A DNA stretch of 52,365 bases, taken from NCBI GenBank assembly GCA_938008215.1, contig CALLLS010000017.1, positions 1 to 52,365 of the forward strand. The letters are read 5' to 3'. The DNA is from an uncultured Verrucomicrobiales bacterium (GTDB lineage: Bacteria; Verrucomicrobiota; Verrucomicrobiia; Verrucomicrobiales; Akkermansiaceae). Shown here piece by piece: positions 44,930-52,317 of this stretch (the stretch's first letter is position 1; every line of letters starts with the position of its first letter). The notes under the pieces are model-generated. The model was not told the DNA's origin and searched no databases. It saw only the letters and a program-made list of their open reading frames with translations. Made by a program: the position numbers and the translations under genes.

Positions 44930-45106
44930 TTACTTGGACTCATTTAAAAACCAATCGTATGGCATATAGTCATAGGACTTCAGTGGAGGGAGACTACGAT
45001 AGAATCTCACCCAATTAGCTGTCTTACCTTTTCCTCCGAAGTCTTCCGCATACCAATCGAAGATTTTAGAAAACATCGCAGTTTCATCTCTCTTTTGATG
45101 TCTCAA
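44930..45106 (-). pseudogene. C-terminal remnant of a DUF547 protein
   Basis: A 58-codon frame on the minus strand is open from a stop at 45113-45115 to TAA at 44930-44932. It reads like the end of a DUF547 domain: ETAMFSKIFDWYAEDFGGKG and, at the end, YMPYDWFLNESK (DUF547 proteins commonly end in a PYDWSLN-like string). Everything before this, including the catalytic-like core, is missing. It begins inside the glycosyltransferase stop (TTG overlapping TGA), which looks like coupling but a deletion is more likely. DUF547 and this glycosyltransferase type are often neighbours. Confidence 0.65.
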
Positions 45107-45816
45107 GTATTCTTAATATTCCAATTTTTATAATAGAACTTATGAAGCTTGTCTGGATGGACTCCCATAGAAAAGAGTAAGAGCATTCCCATGTTAGAGA
45201 GCGAGACTTGCCACCAGGAACCGAAACGGCGCCTTCTCCTATCTGAACTGTTAATGGGAGGGTCAATCAGAGTCACCTTCATGGAGCGACGTAACCGCTG
45301 AGAAAACTCTACATCTTCCATGAGCTTAAACGGTTTAAAGCCTCCTATTTTCTCAAAGAGCTCACGTCTTATAAAAACCGATTGATCACCTAAGAGGTTT
45401 CCCCAGCGCTGATTAAACCAACGGACGAGGGGATCAAGGCATTTTAACGATCCGTGCCGCTCATCAAGTGCACGATGAAAGGCTCCTGCCTCTCCTCCTT
45501 TTTCAGTGAATAGAAATAACGAGTCCATATGAGCGGGTGTTAAATCCGTGTCGCAATGGTGAAATAAAAGCATTTCTCCGTGAGCGAGAGCTGCTCCCTC
45601 ATTCATTTGGTTCCCGCGCCCTATTTCCGCACACTCTACCACTCTCAGCATATCTCCATTGACGCGGCTGACCCGCTCTTCCCATCCGACGGGAGGACAC
45701 GCCATCGCAATAATCCATTCCACTCCAAAATACGGGAGAAGTCCCTCCACTATAGAAAGAGCATTCTCTAGGTCTTCTTTCCAGCAGGGAATAACAACAG
45801 TCAGCTTTGAATCCAT
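45103..45816 (-). CDS. Family 2-like glycosyltransferase
   Basis: The opening KLTVVIPCWKEDLENALSIV and the nucleotide-sugar region (ECAEIGRGNQMNEGAALAHG, LFHHCDTDLTP) identify a GT-A glycosyltransferase of the kind called TIGR04283-like. FNQRWGNLLGDQSVFIRRELF and MEDVEFSQRLRR are further blocks. The length is 238 aa, full for the family. The acceptor is unknown. The ATG at 45816 is preferred to a TTG one codon upstream. A truncated DUF547 frame follows directly. Confidence 0.85.
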   Translation of the reverse strand: MDSKLTVVIPCWKEDLENALSIVEGLLPYFGVEWIIAMACPPVGWEERVSRVNGDMLRVVECAEIGRGNQMNEGAALAHGEMLLFHHCDTDLTPAHMDSLFLFTEKGGEAGAFHRALDERHGSLKCLDPLVRWFNQRWGNLLGDQSVFIRRELFEKIGGFKPFKLMEDVEFSQRLRRSMKVTLIDPPINSSDRRRRRFGSWWQVSLSNMGMLLLFSMGVHPDKLHKFYYKNWNIKNT

Positions 45817-45882
45817 CAAATTTATTACTCAAATAATTTACCTCTTTATTTATCAAAGTTAAAGGGATAACTTCTCCTTATC

Positions 45883-46419
45883 ATGAGTAATATCGTTTTA
45901 GGTATCACAGGCTCCATAGCAGCATATAAGGCAGCTGACCTAACCTCTAGATTAGTCAAAGAAGGGCATGAGGTGCATTGTGTCATGTCCCGCTCCGCTA
46001 CCGAATTCATCACGCCTCTGACTCTTCAAACTCTATCAAGAAATCCTGTCTTAGTCTCTCTGCAAGACGAGAAAGACTCTTGGAAGCCTGGACACATTGC
46101 TCTTGCCGATAATGCTGACCTCATGCTCATTGCCCCAGCGACCGCTAACATTCTTGGCCTCATGGCGAATGGGCTCGCTCCAGACCCAATGACCAGTATT
46201 TACCTCGCCACAAAGGCTCCTGTTCTTATTGCACCAGCCATGAACGGAAAGATGTGGCATCACAAGGCAACACAAAGAAACGTAGCTCAACTCAAAGAAG
46301 ACGGATGCGCATTCATCGGACCTGAAGAAGAAGGCATGCTCGCCTGTGGGTATGAAGGAGCAGGACGACTCTGGGCGGTAGAAAGTATTATAGAGGAAGT
46401 GAAAACACTTCTTGCTTGA
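45883..46419 (+). CDS. coaC: Phosphopantothenoylcysteine decarboxylase (CoaC only)
   Basis: This FMN-dependent enzyme decarboxylates 4'-phosphopantothenoylcysteine in CoA synthesis. The flavoprotein motifs are GITGSIAAYKAADLTSRLV, HIALADNADLMLIAPATANIL, and the active-site PAMNGKMW. Cys in EEGMLACGYEGAGRL is in the normal place. At 178 aa it contains only the CoaC part; most bacteria carry a ~400-aa CoaBC fusion. CoaB must be elsewhere, or split. A tRNA fragment and an integrated element begin 10 bp after its stop. Confidence 0.9.
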   Translation: MSNIVLGITGSIAAYKAADLTSRLVKEGHEVHCVMSRSATEFITPLTLQTLSRNPVLVSLQDEKDSWKPGHIALADNADLMLIAPATANILGLMANGLAPDPMTSIYLATKAPVLIAPAMNGKMWHHKATQRNVAQLKEDGCAFIGPEEEGMLACGYEGAGRLWAVESIIEEVKTLLA

Positions 46420-46429
46420 CCTTATAAAA

Positions 46430-46459
46430 TGGTCGGAATGACAGGATTCGAACCTGCGA
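46430..46459 (-). tRNA. 3' end of a tRNA (probably tRNA-Pro): element attachment site
   Basis: On the minus strand the sequence reads a T-arm (GCAGGTTCGAATCCTGT, bases 46441-46457), then CATTCCG (acceptor 3' half), A73 and encoded CCA. The first paired base would be C1, and with G72 and A73 it fits tRNA-Pro. No anticodon arm or D-arm follows on the right; instead the sequence becomes unrelated. This is what remains when an integrative element cuts a tRNA near its 3' end. The full tRNA should be at the other boundary, beyond 52365. Confidence 0.8.
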
Positions 46460-46569
46460 TTCAGATTTAAGGCTTTTTATACGTCCCTACAAGTCATGGT
46501 AAATCATGCAAACCCTTTACCTATATCACATTTAGCTTTACAGTGACCCACTGTGATTGTCTTATACCT

Positions 46570-46588
46570 GTTACAAGTATAGTTACAA
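46570..46588 (+). repeat. Two direct repeats in front of the integrase gene
   Basis: GTTACAA occurs at 46570-46576 and again at 46582-46588, just before the integrase ATG at 46594. They are 12 bp apart start to start, about one helical turn. They could be arm-type integrase sites or a repressor operator. A second pair, TCATG/TCATG, lies near 46493-46507. Confidence 0.35.
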
Positions 46589-46593
46589 TAGAT

Positions 46594-47760
46594 ATGGCTA
46601 GCGTATATAAATATAAGAATTCTAAATACTGGATCGCTGCTTTTCGTGATGACCAGCAGAAGAGGAAAAACCGCTCTACTAAAGTTCTTAACCTCGAGAG
46701 GCATAAAAAACAGGCAGAGAGAATTGCAGAAGAATTTGAATCGGTGGCGAGAAAGCAAAAAGGTGCGCTCCATGTAAAAGAGACCCTCTCTCAGTTATTG
46801 CGAGATTCTGGACTAAGCTCAGGTGAGGAATTACTTTCATGTTCTGTAAAAGAATATTGCGAAAAGTTCATTGAGATTAAAGCATCCGAGAAAGGCTCCT
46901 CCACTGTTTCATCATACAGCGTTAGTTTTAGAAACTTGTGCGACTTCTTAGGAGATAGAGCCAACTCACCACTGGAAGGAATTAGCACTCTCGATTTAAA
47001 ACTATTTAGAAAACATCTAATCAGCAACTATGCAGGAAAGACCGTCTCTCGTAAGCTAAAGGCAGTTAAGAGTATGTTCACAGAAGCTCATGCCGATGGG
47101 TATAATCTCGTAAACCCAGCTCATAAGCTAGATGTATCTAACCCCGATGCGAATAATACGGGAAGTAATACAAAGCGACCTTTCACTATTGATGAGATAA
47201 AGCTCCTTATACAGAACGCCACCGAGGAATGGCGAAGCATGATTTACTTCGGACTCTACACGGGGCAACGGCTCGGAGACCTCGCCACCCTCAGATGGAG
47301 CAACCTTGATTTACAGAATCGCCTATTCCGAATCAGCACCAATAAGACAGGAAAGATAATTAAAATACCTTTCTCTGAAACTCTTGAGAATCATATTCTC
47401 ACCCTAGATGCTCCAGATGACCCGCAAGCATACGTTCACCCCGTTTTAGGCGAGCAGTATAGCAAGAAAGGATCAAACGCTATCAGCAATCAATTTGGCA
47501 GGTTATTAGCAGATTGTGGGCTACGGGAACCAGTAAGCCATGATAACAAAGGAAAAGGGCGTGAAGGGCGCAGGGAGGTTAAAGGAGTAGGTTTTCACAA
47601 CCTCCGAGTAACAGCGATCACCCTTTTACATGAAGCGGGCATTCCACAAGCTACAGTTCAAGACTGGGTAGGACATGAAAGCGAAGATGTTCACCGCCTT
47701 TATGTTAAGATGGGAGACGAGCAATCTCAAAAAGCTTCTAACGCATTACCTAAGATATGA
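46594..47760 (+). CDS. int: Tyrosine-type site-specific integrase
   Basis: The C-terminal catalytic domain has R226 (TGQRLGDLATLRW), a Lys in STNKTGK, H335 and R338 (FHNLRVTAIT), H361 (GHESEDV) and the nucleophile Y370 (HRLYVKMG). A SAM-like core-binding domain precedes it (TVSSYSVSFRNLCDFLG). The N-terminal ~60 residues (SVYKYKNSKYWIAAFRDD) fit an arm-binding domain. The ATG at 46594 is preferred; an earlier in-frame start at 46543 adds 17 unlike residues. The gene is 135 bp from the tRNA fragment, and its stop overlaps the next start by 4 bp. Confidence 0.93.
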   Translation: MASVYKYKNSKYWIAAFRDDQQKRKNRSTKVLNLERHKKQAERIAEEFESVARKQKGALHVKETLSQLLRDSGLSSGEELLSCSVKEYCEKFIEIKASEKGSSTVSSYSVSFRNLCDFLGDRANSPLEGISTLDLKLFRKHLISNYAGKTVSRKLKAVKSMFTEAHADGYNLVNPAHKLDVSNPDANNTGSNTKRPFTIDEIKLLIQNATEEWRSMIYFGLYTGQRLGDLATLRWSNLDLQNRLFRISTNKTGKIIKIPFSETLENHILTLDAPDDPQAYVHPVLGEQYSKKGSNAISNQFGRLLADCGLREPVSHDNKGKGREGRREVKGVGFHNLRVTAITLLHEAGIPQATVQDWVGHESEDVHRLYVKMGDEQSQKASNALPKI

Positions 47761-48461
47761 GCGACAACTTCGATATCACAGCTAAAATAAAAGAGCTGGA
47801 AAAGAAAAACGCTAAATTCCTTCCTACTCAAAAGGAAATCAATAACGCTATACATTCAGACTACTTAGGAATACCCATCATTGAAAGGAAGCCGCCCTTT
47901 AGATATAAAATATTAGCCGACAGGTTTATTAAAGAATACCGAAATCCTCTCGCTGTTCAAAAACGCTCTTTGGTTATATATGGAGGAAAGCGATTAAAAA
48001 TTGATCAAATTCATTTTATGCAATTAGCAGAACAGGTTAGAAAACAATCTGAATCATTAGAAGTATATAAAAATTTCCCTGCACTATTACCATACGTTGA
48101 AAAAGAGCTGAAATACACAACGGAACAAATTGGGACATTGGTCGCTAAAGAGCTAGTAAGTGGCAACTTGGAAAACTTCATCAAGTGTCTAAAAATCGAG
48201 ATCAAAATTTTAGAGCCTGGAACTATTAGAGAGCGTGTTTTGCACGCATATATAAAGTTATCTGCTAAACATTACACTGAAACTCAAAGCCAACTATCTA
48301 AAGAAGCACGCATTATATTTTTAGACGACATAAGAGATTATATATTCCAGAATGGCTACAAAAGTGACATTAGGGGATTTAATTCTGCAGTTTCAGAAAT
48401 GGGACTCCGAGGGCTTCCAAACGATGTGACAGAGATGAGGTCGATTCTAGAGAAGACTTAA
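47757..48461 (+). CDS. Element protein of unknown function
   Basis: This 234-residue protein starts within the integrase stop codon region (ATGA overlap), so it is co-translated with the integrase. It is rich in Lys, Ile and Glu, mostly helical, with no membrane helix or signal. I recognise no motif. Its base composition is lower in GC than the chromosomal genes around it. Such genes coupled to int are sometimes directionality factors or antidefence/defence cargo; none is supported here. Confidence 0.5.
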   Translation: MSDNFDITAKIKELEKKNAKFLPTQKEINNAIHSDYLGIPIIERKPPFRYKILADRFIKEYRNPLAVQKRSLVIYGGKRLKIDQIHFMQLAEQVRKQSESLEVYKNFPALLPYVEKELKYTTEQIGTLVAKELVSGNLENFIKCLKIEIKILEPGTIRERVLHAYIKLSAKHYTETQSQLSKEARIIFLDDIRDYIFQNGYKSDIRGFNSAVSEMGLRGLPNDVTEMRSILEKT

Positions 48462-48525
48462 TTACCCCAATAAGTCTTCCTGCCGCCCGCTTAACGAATC
48501 ACTGTGCGTTTGCCATAGTCATTAC

Positions 48526-48741
48526 ATGGCACAGAAAAACCATGTAGACAAAAAGACGGACTGGCTCAGATTGCCAGAAGCAGTAGAGCAAAGTAAACTT
48601 AATAAGAATGTCTTATATGACCTCATTAACACGGGGGAAGTAAAGTCATCACTAATTAAACGTAGAGGATCGACCAGAGGCATTCGCCTTATTAGCAGAC
48701 CCAGCTTAAACGCATACATAGAATCTCAAGCTACTAACTAA
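48526..48741 (+). CDS. Small AlpA/excisionase-like DNA-binding protein
   Basis: The 71 residues contain a MerR/AlpA-type winged helix-turn-helix: LPEAVEQSKLNKNVLYDLINTGEVKSSLIK, then RGIRLISRPSLNAYIES, given in parts. Proteins of this kind act as excisionases or transcription switches in P4-like elements. The stop overlaps the next ATG by 1-4 bases (TAATGA). The gene is 64 bp downstream of the unknown gene, where an own promoter may sit. Confidence 0.72.
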   Translation: MAQKNHVDKKTDWLRLPEAVEQSKLNKNVLYDLINTGEVKSSLIKRRGSTRGIRLISRPSLNAYIESQATN

Positions 48742-49097
48742 TGAAAACGAGCCAGACCCAAAAGGGAAAGGCTCGTTGTGAGAATTCGATTGAGAGAAAG
48801 AATTTCACACGTAGTCTACATTCAGATCAGCGAGTCACGCAAGCCATTTGTCGCGTATGTAGCAGACCCCTTGATAGCTCGATGCACATTAGATGTATCG
48901 TTACCGAAAGGAATGAAGCGACCGTAGACCCCGCTTTAGTAGCAGAATTTACAGAGATATTTTCTAAGACCAGCCCACAGGAGGAAATAGGCTATTTATC
49001 GCAAGATCAGATAGAAGCGTTTCAGAAAGAGCAGGAACTAGCCGAGATCGCTGACGAGGACGATATGGCGGAGCTGTTAAGACAAATGAAATCATGA
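48741..49097 (+). CDS. Small element protein with a Cys cluster
   Basis: The 118 residues include CRVCSRPLDSSMHIRC, a possible zinc-binding knot (two CxxC-like pairs are not complete), and an acidic helical C-terminus (FQKEQELAEIADEDDMAELL). It is translationally coupled on both sides (1-bp overlap with the AlpA-like gene, 4-bp with the primase gene). It may be a replication accessory protein; this is inference from position only. Confidence 0.5.
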   Translation: MKTSQTQKGKARCENSIERKNFTRSLHSDQRVTQAICRVCSRPLDSSMHIRCIVTERNEATVDPALVAEFTEIFSKTSPQEEIGYLSQDQIEAFQKEQELAEIADEDDMAELLRQMKS

Positions 49098-50197
49098 AAT
49101 TTGATAACTCATTTATCACGGAGCTAAAACAACAGCTCCCGCAATACCTCCGAAATCTACACGGTAATAAAATCAAAAGTGATCGTGGCGATTTTATGCA
49201 GTTGCTTTGCCCTTACCATGAAGAAAAGACCGCCTCATTTAATTTGAACATTAAGGAAGGTAAGCCCCTTTTTAAATGTTACGGATGCGGACGTGGTGGA
49301 GATATTATCAGTTGCGCCAAGCTAGATGCAAATACAGATAACTTCCCAGATGCAGTAAAATACGCTTGCGGAGTTTTAAGTATCACTTGCCCAGAACCCA
49401 CCAAACCTCAGACTAAAGAAGAACGTGAAGAATTAAACAGAAAGCTTGCGGAGAACCGAAAGGCTCAGGCTCAGAGAGATAAAGAAAAAGCTGTCACTCA
49501 AAAACGAGTAAAACACCTGCAGGAGCAATTACCAAAAATCCTTAATTCATACAAAAACGAATATTGGAGGGAGGAATTGCACGCCGAACTTTTATCATTC
49601 AATGATGACCCAGAGCTAGATGCACACGCCTTTATAGCAGGACTCTTTCCAGATCAATCTACTATTTGGTGCGGAGACGTTAAAGACTCAGGCAGCGAAA
49701 AACATTCTAAGCATTTCAGACCCGCAAATGAGTGGAGAGAGATTATTGAAAGCAGAAAATATATACCTGCTAGAATATGCCCTTCCACCTTTCAGAGCGG
49801 TATTCACCATAGATCAAAAGACTTCGCCCTAGACTGGAAATATATCTGTATCGAAGGTGACGAACTAATCGGACATAAGGCAACCACAGTCGAAGAGCAG
49901 GAGGAGAACAAGCACCTCAATTACTGCCTCGCTAAGTTTTGCCGAGAAGTCTTAGGAATGAAACTTGTTGCCGTCATAGACACTGGAGGCAAGAGCCTTC
50001 ACTTGTGGTTTGTGATGCCTCCATCCGAGGACTTCAATCTACTTTGCCAGATAGCGGACGGGATCGGAGTCGATACCGCCACCCTCACTAATCCAGTTGC
50101 GCCGTTACGACTGCCAAACTGCATCCACAATAAGACTAAAAAGAGAGCATCACTTTTGATGTTTAACCCACCAATCGCAGAACCATTTTTCCAATAA
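49094..50197 (+). CDS. CHC2 zinc finger fused to an AEP-type primase
   Basis: Residues 39-65 are the DnaG-type CHC2 zinc finger: C39, H42 (CPYHEEKTASF), C62 and C65 (FKCYGCGRGGD). The TOPRIM domain of DnaG is absent. Residues ~170-367 look like an archaeo-eukaryotic primase-polymerase: YICIEGDEL with E254 and D256 in the place of the DxD pair, TVEEQ, then DTGGKSLHLWF (G298-H303) and LRLPNCIHN (R339). The E-x-D variant is common in phage and element AEPs. The gene lies 5 bp before the helicase. Confidence 0.82.
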   Translation: MKFDNSFITELKQQLPQYLRNLHGNKIKSDRGDFMQLLCPYHEEKTASFNLNIKEGKPLFKCYGCGRGGDIISCAKLDANTDNFPDAVKYACGVLSITCPEPTKPQTKEEREELNRKLAENRKAQAQRDKEKAVTQKRVKHLQEQLPKILNSYKNEYWREELHAELLSFNDDPELDAHAFIAGLFPDQSTIWCGDVKDSGSEKHSKHFRPANEWREIIESRKYIPARICPSTFQSGIHHRSKDFALDWKYICIEGDELIGHKATTVEEQEENKHLNYCLAKFCREVLGMKLVAVIDTGGKSLHLWFVMPPSEDFNLLCQIADGIGVDTATLTNPVAPLRLPNCIHNKTKKRASLLMFNPPIAEPFFQ

Positions 50198-50202
50198 TAA
50201 CT

Positions 50203-51705
50203 ATGACACAAATTTCTAAATTCATTGACCAGATAGATAATCAAATCGCCACCGAAGAAGCCCAAGAAAAAGCCTCGCTCATTAAATCCTCTAAGACCTT
50301 AGGGGAATTTGCCAGAGACTTACTTTCAAGAGTGCAAGAAGCCGATTGGCAGGAGCTATCCCAAGAACACTTAAAGAAGAAGCTACTCACAGCAACGGAC
50401 AAAGCGGGAGAGCAAAAGGAGCGGAAACCCAGAGAAAAGGAATCCATTGTAATCATAGCGGAGGAGTTTAAGAAAATACTTGGAGAGTATGGCGGAGGAA
50501 TCTCCAAGCTCGACGGAAAACTTCATCTCTACATGGGGAGTCATTGGCAACCTATTGAGAGTGAAGAGGTGCAGATTTTCATGGGCGAATTTGCCGAAAA
50601 GCTAGGGCATGATACCACGGAGTCGAAAATCTACCTTTATCGTGAAAAGTTAGAAAAGCAACTGCACCAAGCAAGCCGAAGAGTAAAACGAGACCCTTCA
50701 AAAGTGGTTGTAAACTTTCTCAATGGCACGCTTCACATTTCAGACTCAGGACATGAAATGAAACCTCACAATCTAAAGGATGGAATCACCTACCGCTTAG
50801 AGTTTGATTACTCTTCATATTGCGAAGCCCCTGTATTTCAATCATACCTTGATCGAGTCTTACCTGATAAGGAATCTCAAACTGTATTAGCAGAGTTTCT
50901 AGGCTGGATATTCCTTCGAGACTTAAAGCTCGAAAAAATGCTCGTTCTACTTGGGGACGGACACAATGGGAAATCCGTTCTCTTTGACGTAATCAATGCC
51001 CTCTTAGGTGAAGAGAATGTTTCCAGTGTAGGGCTAGGCTCATTCAATAAACCAGAGCGGAGAACAGCCCTCTTAGGAAAGCTTCTAAACTACGGCTCAG
51101 AAATTAGCGGGAATGTCTCACCTGACACTCTGAAACAAATGGCATCAGGTGAAAAGGTAGAGTTTCGCAGACTCTATGGAGATAACTTCACCAGTGATAA
51201 CTATGCCCGACTTGCATTCAATGCTAACACCCTTCCAAGCGAGACAGAAATGACTAGGGGTTATTTCAGACGCTTTCTTATTCTTCCATTCGAGCAGGTA
51301 ATCAGTGACGAAGAGAAAGACCCAGACCTTGCCAGTAAGATTATCGAAAGTGAACTTTGCGGAGTAATGAATTGGATTCTAGCAGGTGCAGACCGTTTGC
51401 GTAAAACTCGTAAATTCAGTAAGTGCGCCAAGTCCGACAGGTGCCTTTCCAAGTATCAGGAAGAATCGAACACCGTCGCGCTCTACGCAGAGGAATCAAA
51501 TATCGAAGCCGATACCGCAGGTGAAGGAGTAGCAGAAAAAGAACTCTATCAAGAATACCGCTTAGGTTACTGTATCCCTCTAGGACATAAGCCATGTAGT
51601 TTTAAGACATTCAAAGAGCGAATGGCACAGCTTGGATTTATAAGGGATAATGCCAACCGCAACAAAAAGTGGATGTGGCTCATTAAAAGAGTCTCAAGCT
51701 TCTAG
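50203..51705 (+). CDS. Superfamily 3 (D5/P4-alpha-type) helicase
   Basis: This is the replicative helicase of the element. Walker A is GDGHNGKSVL (about residues 251-260), Walker B is LLNYGSEISG (295-302), the motif C Asn is in YARLAFNAN (near 340), and the Arg finger region is TRGYFRRFLILPF. A D5_N-like region (VVNFLNGTLHISDSGHEMKPH) precedes the ATPase. The C-terminal ~80 residues form a probable winged-helix origin-binding domain. The size is 500 aa. It follows the primase by 5 bp and precedes the candidate origin. Confidence 0.9.
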   Translation: MTQISKFIDQIDNQIATEEAQEKASLIKSSKTLGEFARDLLSRVQEADWQELSQEHLKKKLLTATDKAGEQKERKPREKESIVIIAEEFKKILGEYGGGISKLDGKLHLYMGSHWQPIESEEVQIFMGEFAEKLGHDTTESKIYLYREKLEKQLHQASRRVKRDPSKVVVNFLNGTLHISDSGHEMKPHNLKDGITYRLEFDYSSYCEAPVFQSYLDRVLPDKESQTVLAEFLGWIFLRDLKLEKMLVLLGDGHNGKSVLFDVINALLGEENVSSVGLGSFNKPERRTALLGKLLNYGSEISGNVSPDTLKQMASGEKVEFRRLYGDNFTSDNYARLAFNANTLPSETEMTRGYFRRFLILPFEQVISDEEKDPDLASKIIESELCGVMNWILAGADRLRKTRKFSKCAKSDRCLSKYQEESNTVALYAEESNIEADTAGEGVAEKELYQEYRLGYCIPLGHKPCSFKTFKERMAQLGFIRDNANRNKKWMWLIKRVSSF

Positions 51706-51855
51706 TGCGTGAAAAGCGGTAAATGCGGAGGGCTAAAAAATACCCCTAAATAAATTTCCTAGATTCTCCATTAAGGAAAAAAATTTACCCCTTTTATTTT
51801 AAGCACCGCATTTACCGTTTTTACCGCAATTTAAAAAAACAACTAATCAATAAAT
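51706..51855. other. Candidate replication origin: AT-rich gap with TTTACC repeats
   Basis: Just after the helicase gene, CGGTAAATGCGG (51717-51728) is an exact inverted match of CCGCATTTACCG (51806-51817). The motif TTTACC also appears at 51784-51789 and 51820-51825. Between them the sequence is AT-rich (TAAATAAATTTCC, AAAAAAATTT). Iterons next to the replication helicase and an AT-rich element are typical of P4-type origins. The repeats could alternatively be operators for the following gene. Confidence 0.45.
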
Positions 51856-52317
51856 ATGAACAAAGAAAACCAATACACAGTAACGATGACAGAAGCAGAA
51901 CACGAAAACGAAATGAAACATGACTTACTCCCAGAAATGGAGAGGCAACTTACAGACAAGCACCACTATGATTTAAGAAAACAATACCTCCAAGCTTGTG
52001 AGGCGACAGGCTGCATCACGCTTAATGGGCAGGGAATCAGACGATTCTTTGCAGATCACCAAGGATTCACTGATAATATTCAGCTCTTTGTAGCTTGGAT
52101 GCTCGCTCACCATAAAGCCGAACCCGAGGATATTGAATTTTCAGAGGAAGGAATATCCATTTACGGGATGTTAGCGACGAAGGTGTATGCCGACCTTTCT
52201 CTAGTAGCAGAGACTTGTGAAGCTACAGAAGCTTTAAGAAGTTTATTCCCGCTTATGGAAGATGGAAGCATTGCCGACAAGATCCATATAACCAAGAACC
52301 AGAAAGCCGTAGCGTAA
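51856..52317 (+). CDS. Element protein of unknown function, downstream of the origin candidate
   Basis: The 153 residues begin MNKENQYTVTMTEAEHENEM and contain a helical region with an acidic end (EPEDIEFSEEGISIYGML, ATEALRSLFPLMEDG). There is no membrane segment and no motif that I recognise. The upstream repeat-rich gap suggests a separate promoter. It may be part of the replication or cargo region of the element. Confidence 0.5.
   Translation: MNKENQYTVTMTEAEHENEMKHDLLPEMERQLTDKHHYDLRKQYLQACEATGCITLNGQGIRRFFADHQGFTDNIQLFVAWMLAHHKAEPEDIEFSEEGISIYGMLATKVYADLSLVAETCEATEALRSLFPLMEDGSIADKIHITKNQKAVA

Noticed and set aside
46460-46540. A full tRNA continuing to the right of the T-arm
   Set aside because: No anticodon arm, D-arm or matching 5' acceptor (CGGAATG) is seen to the right.
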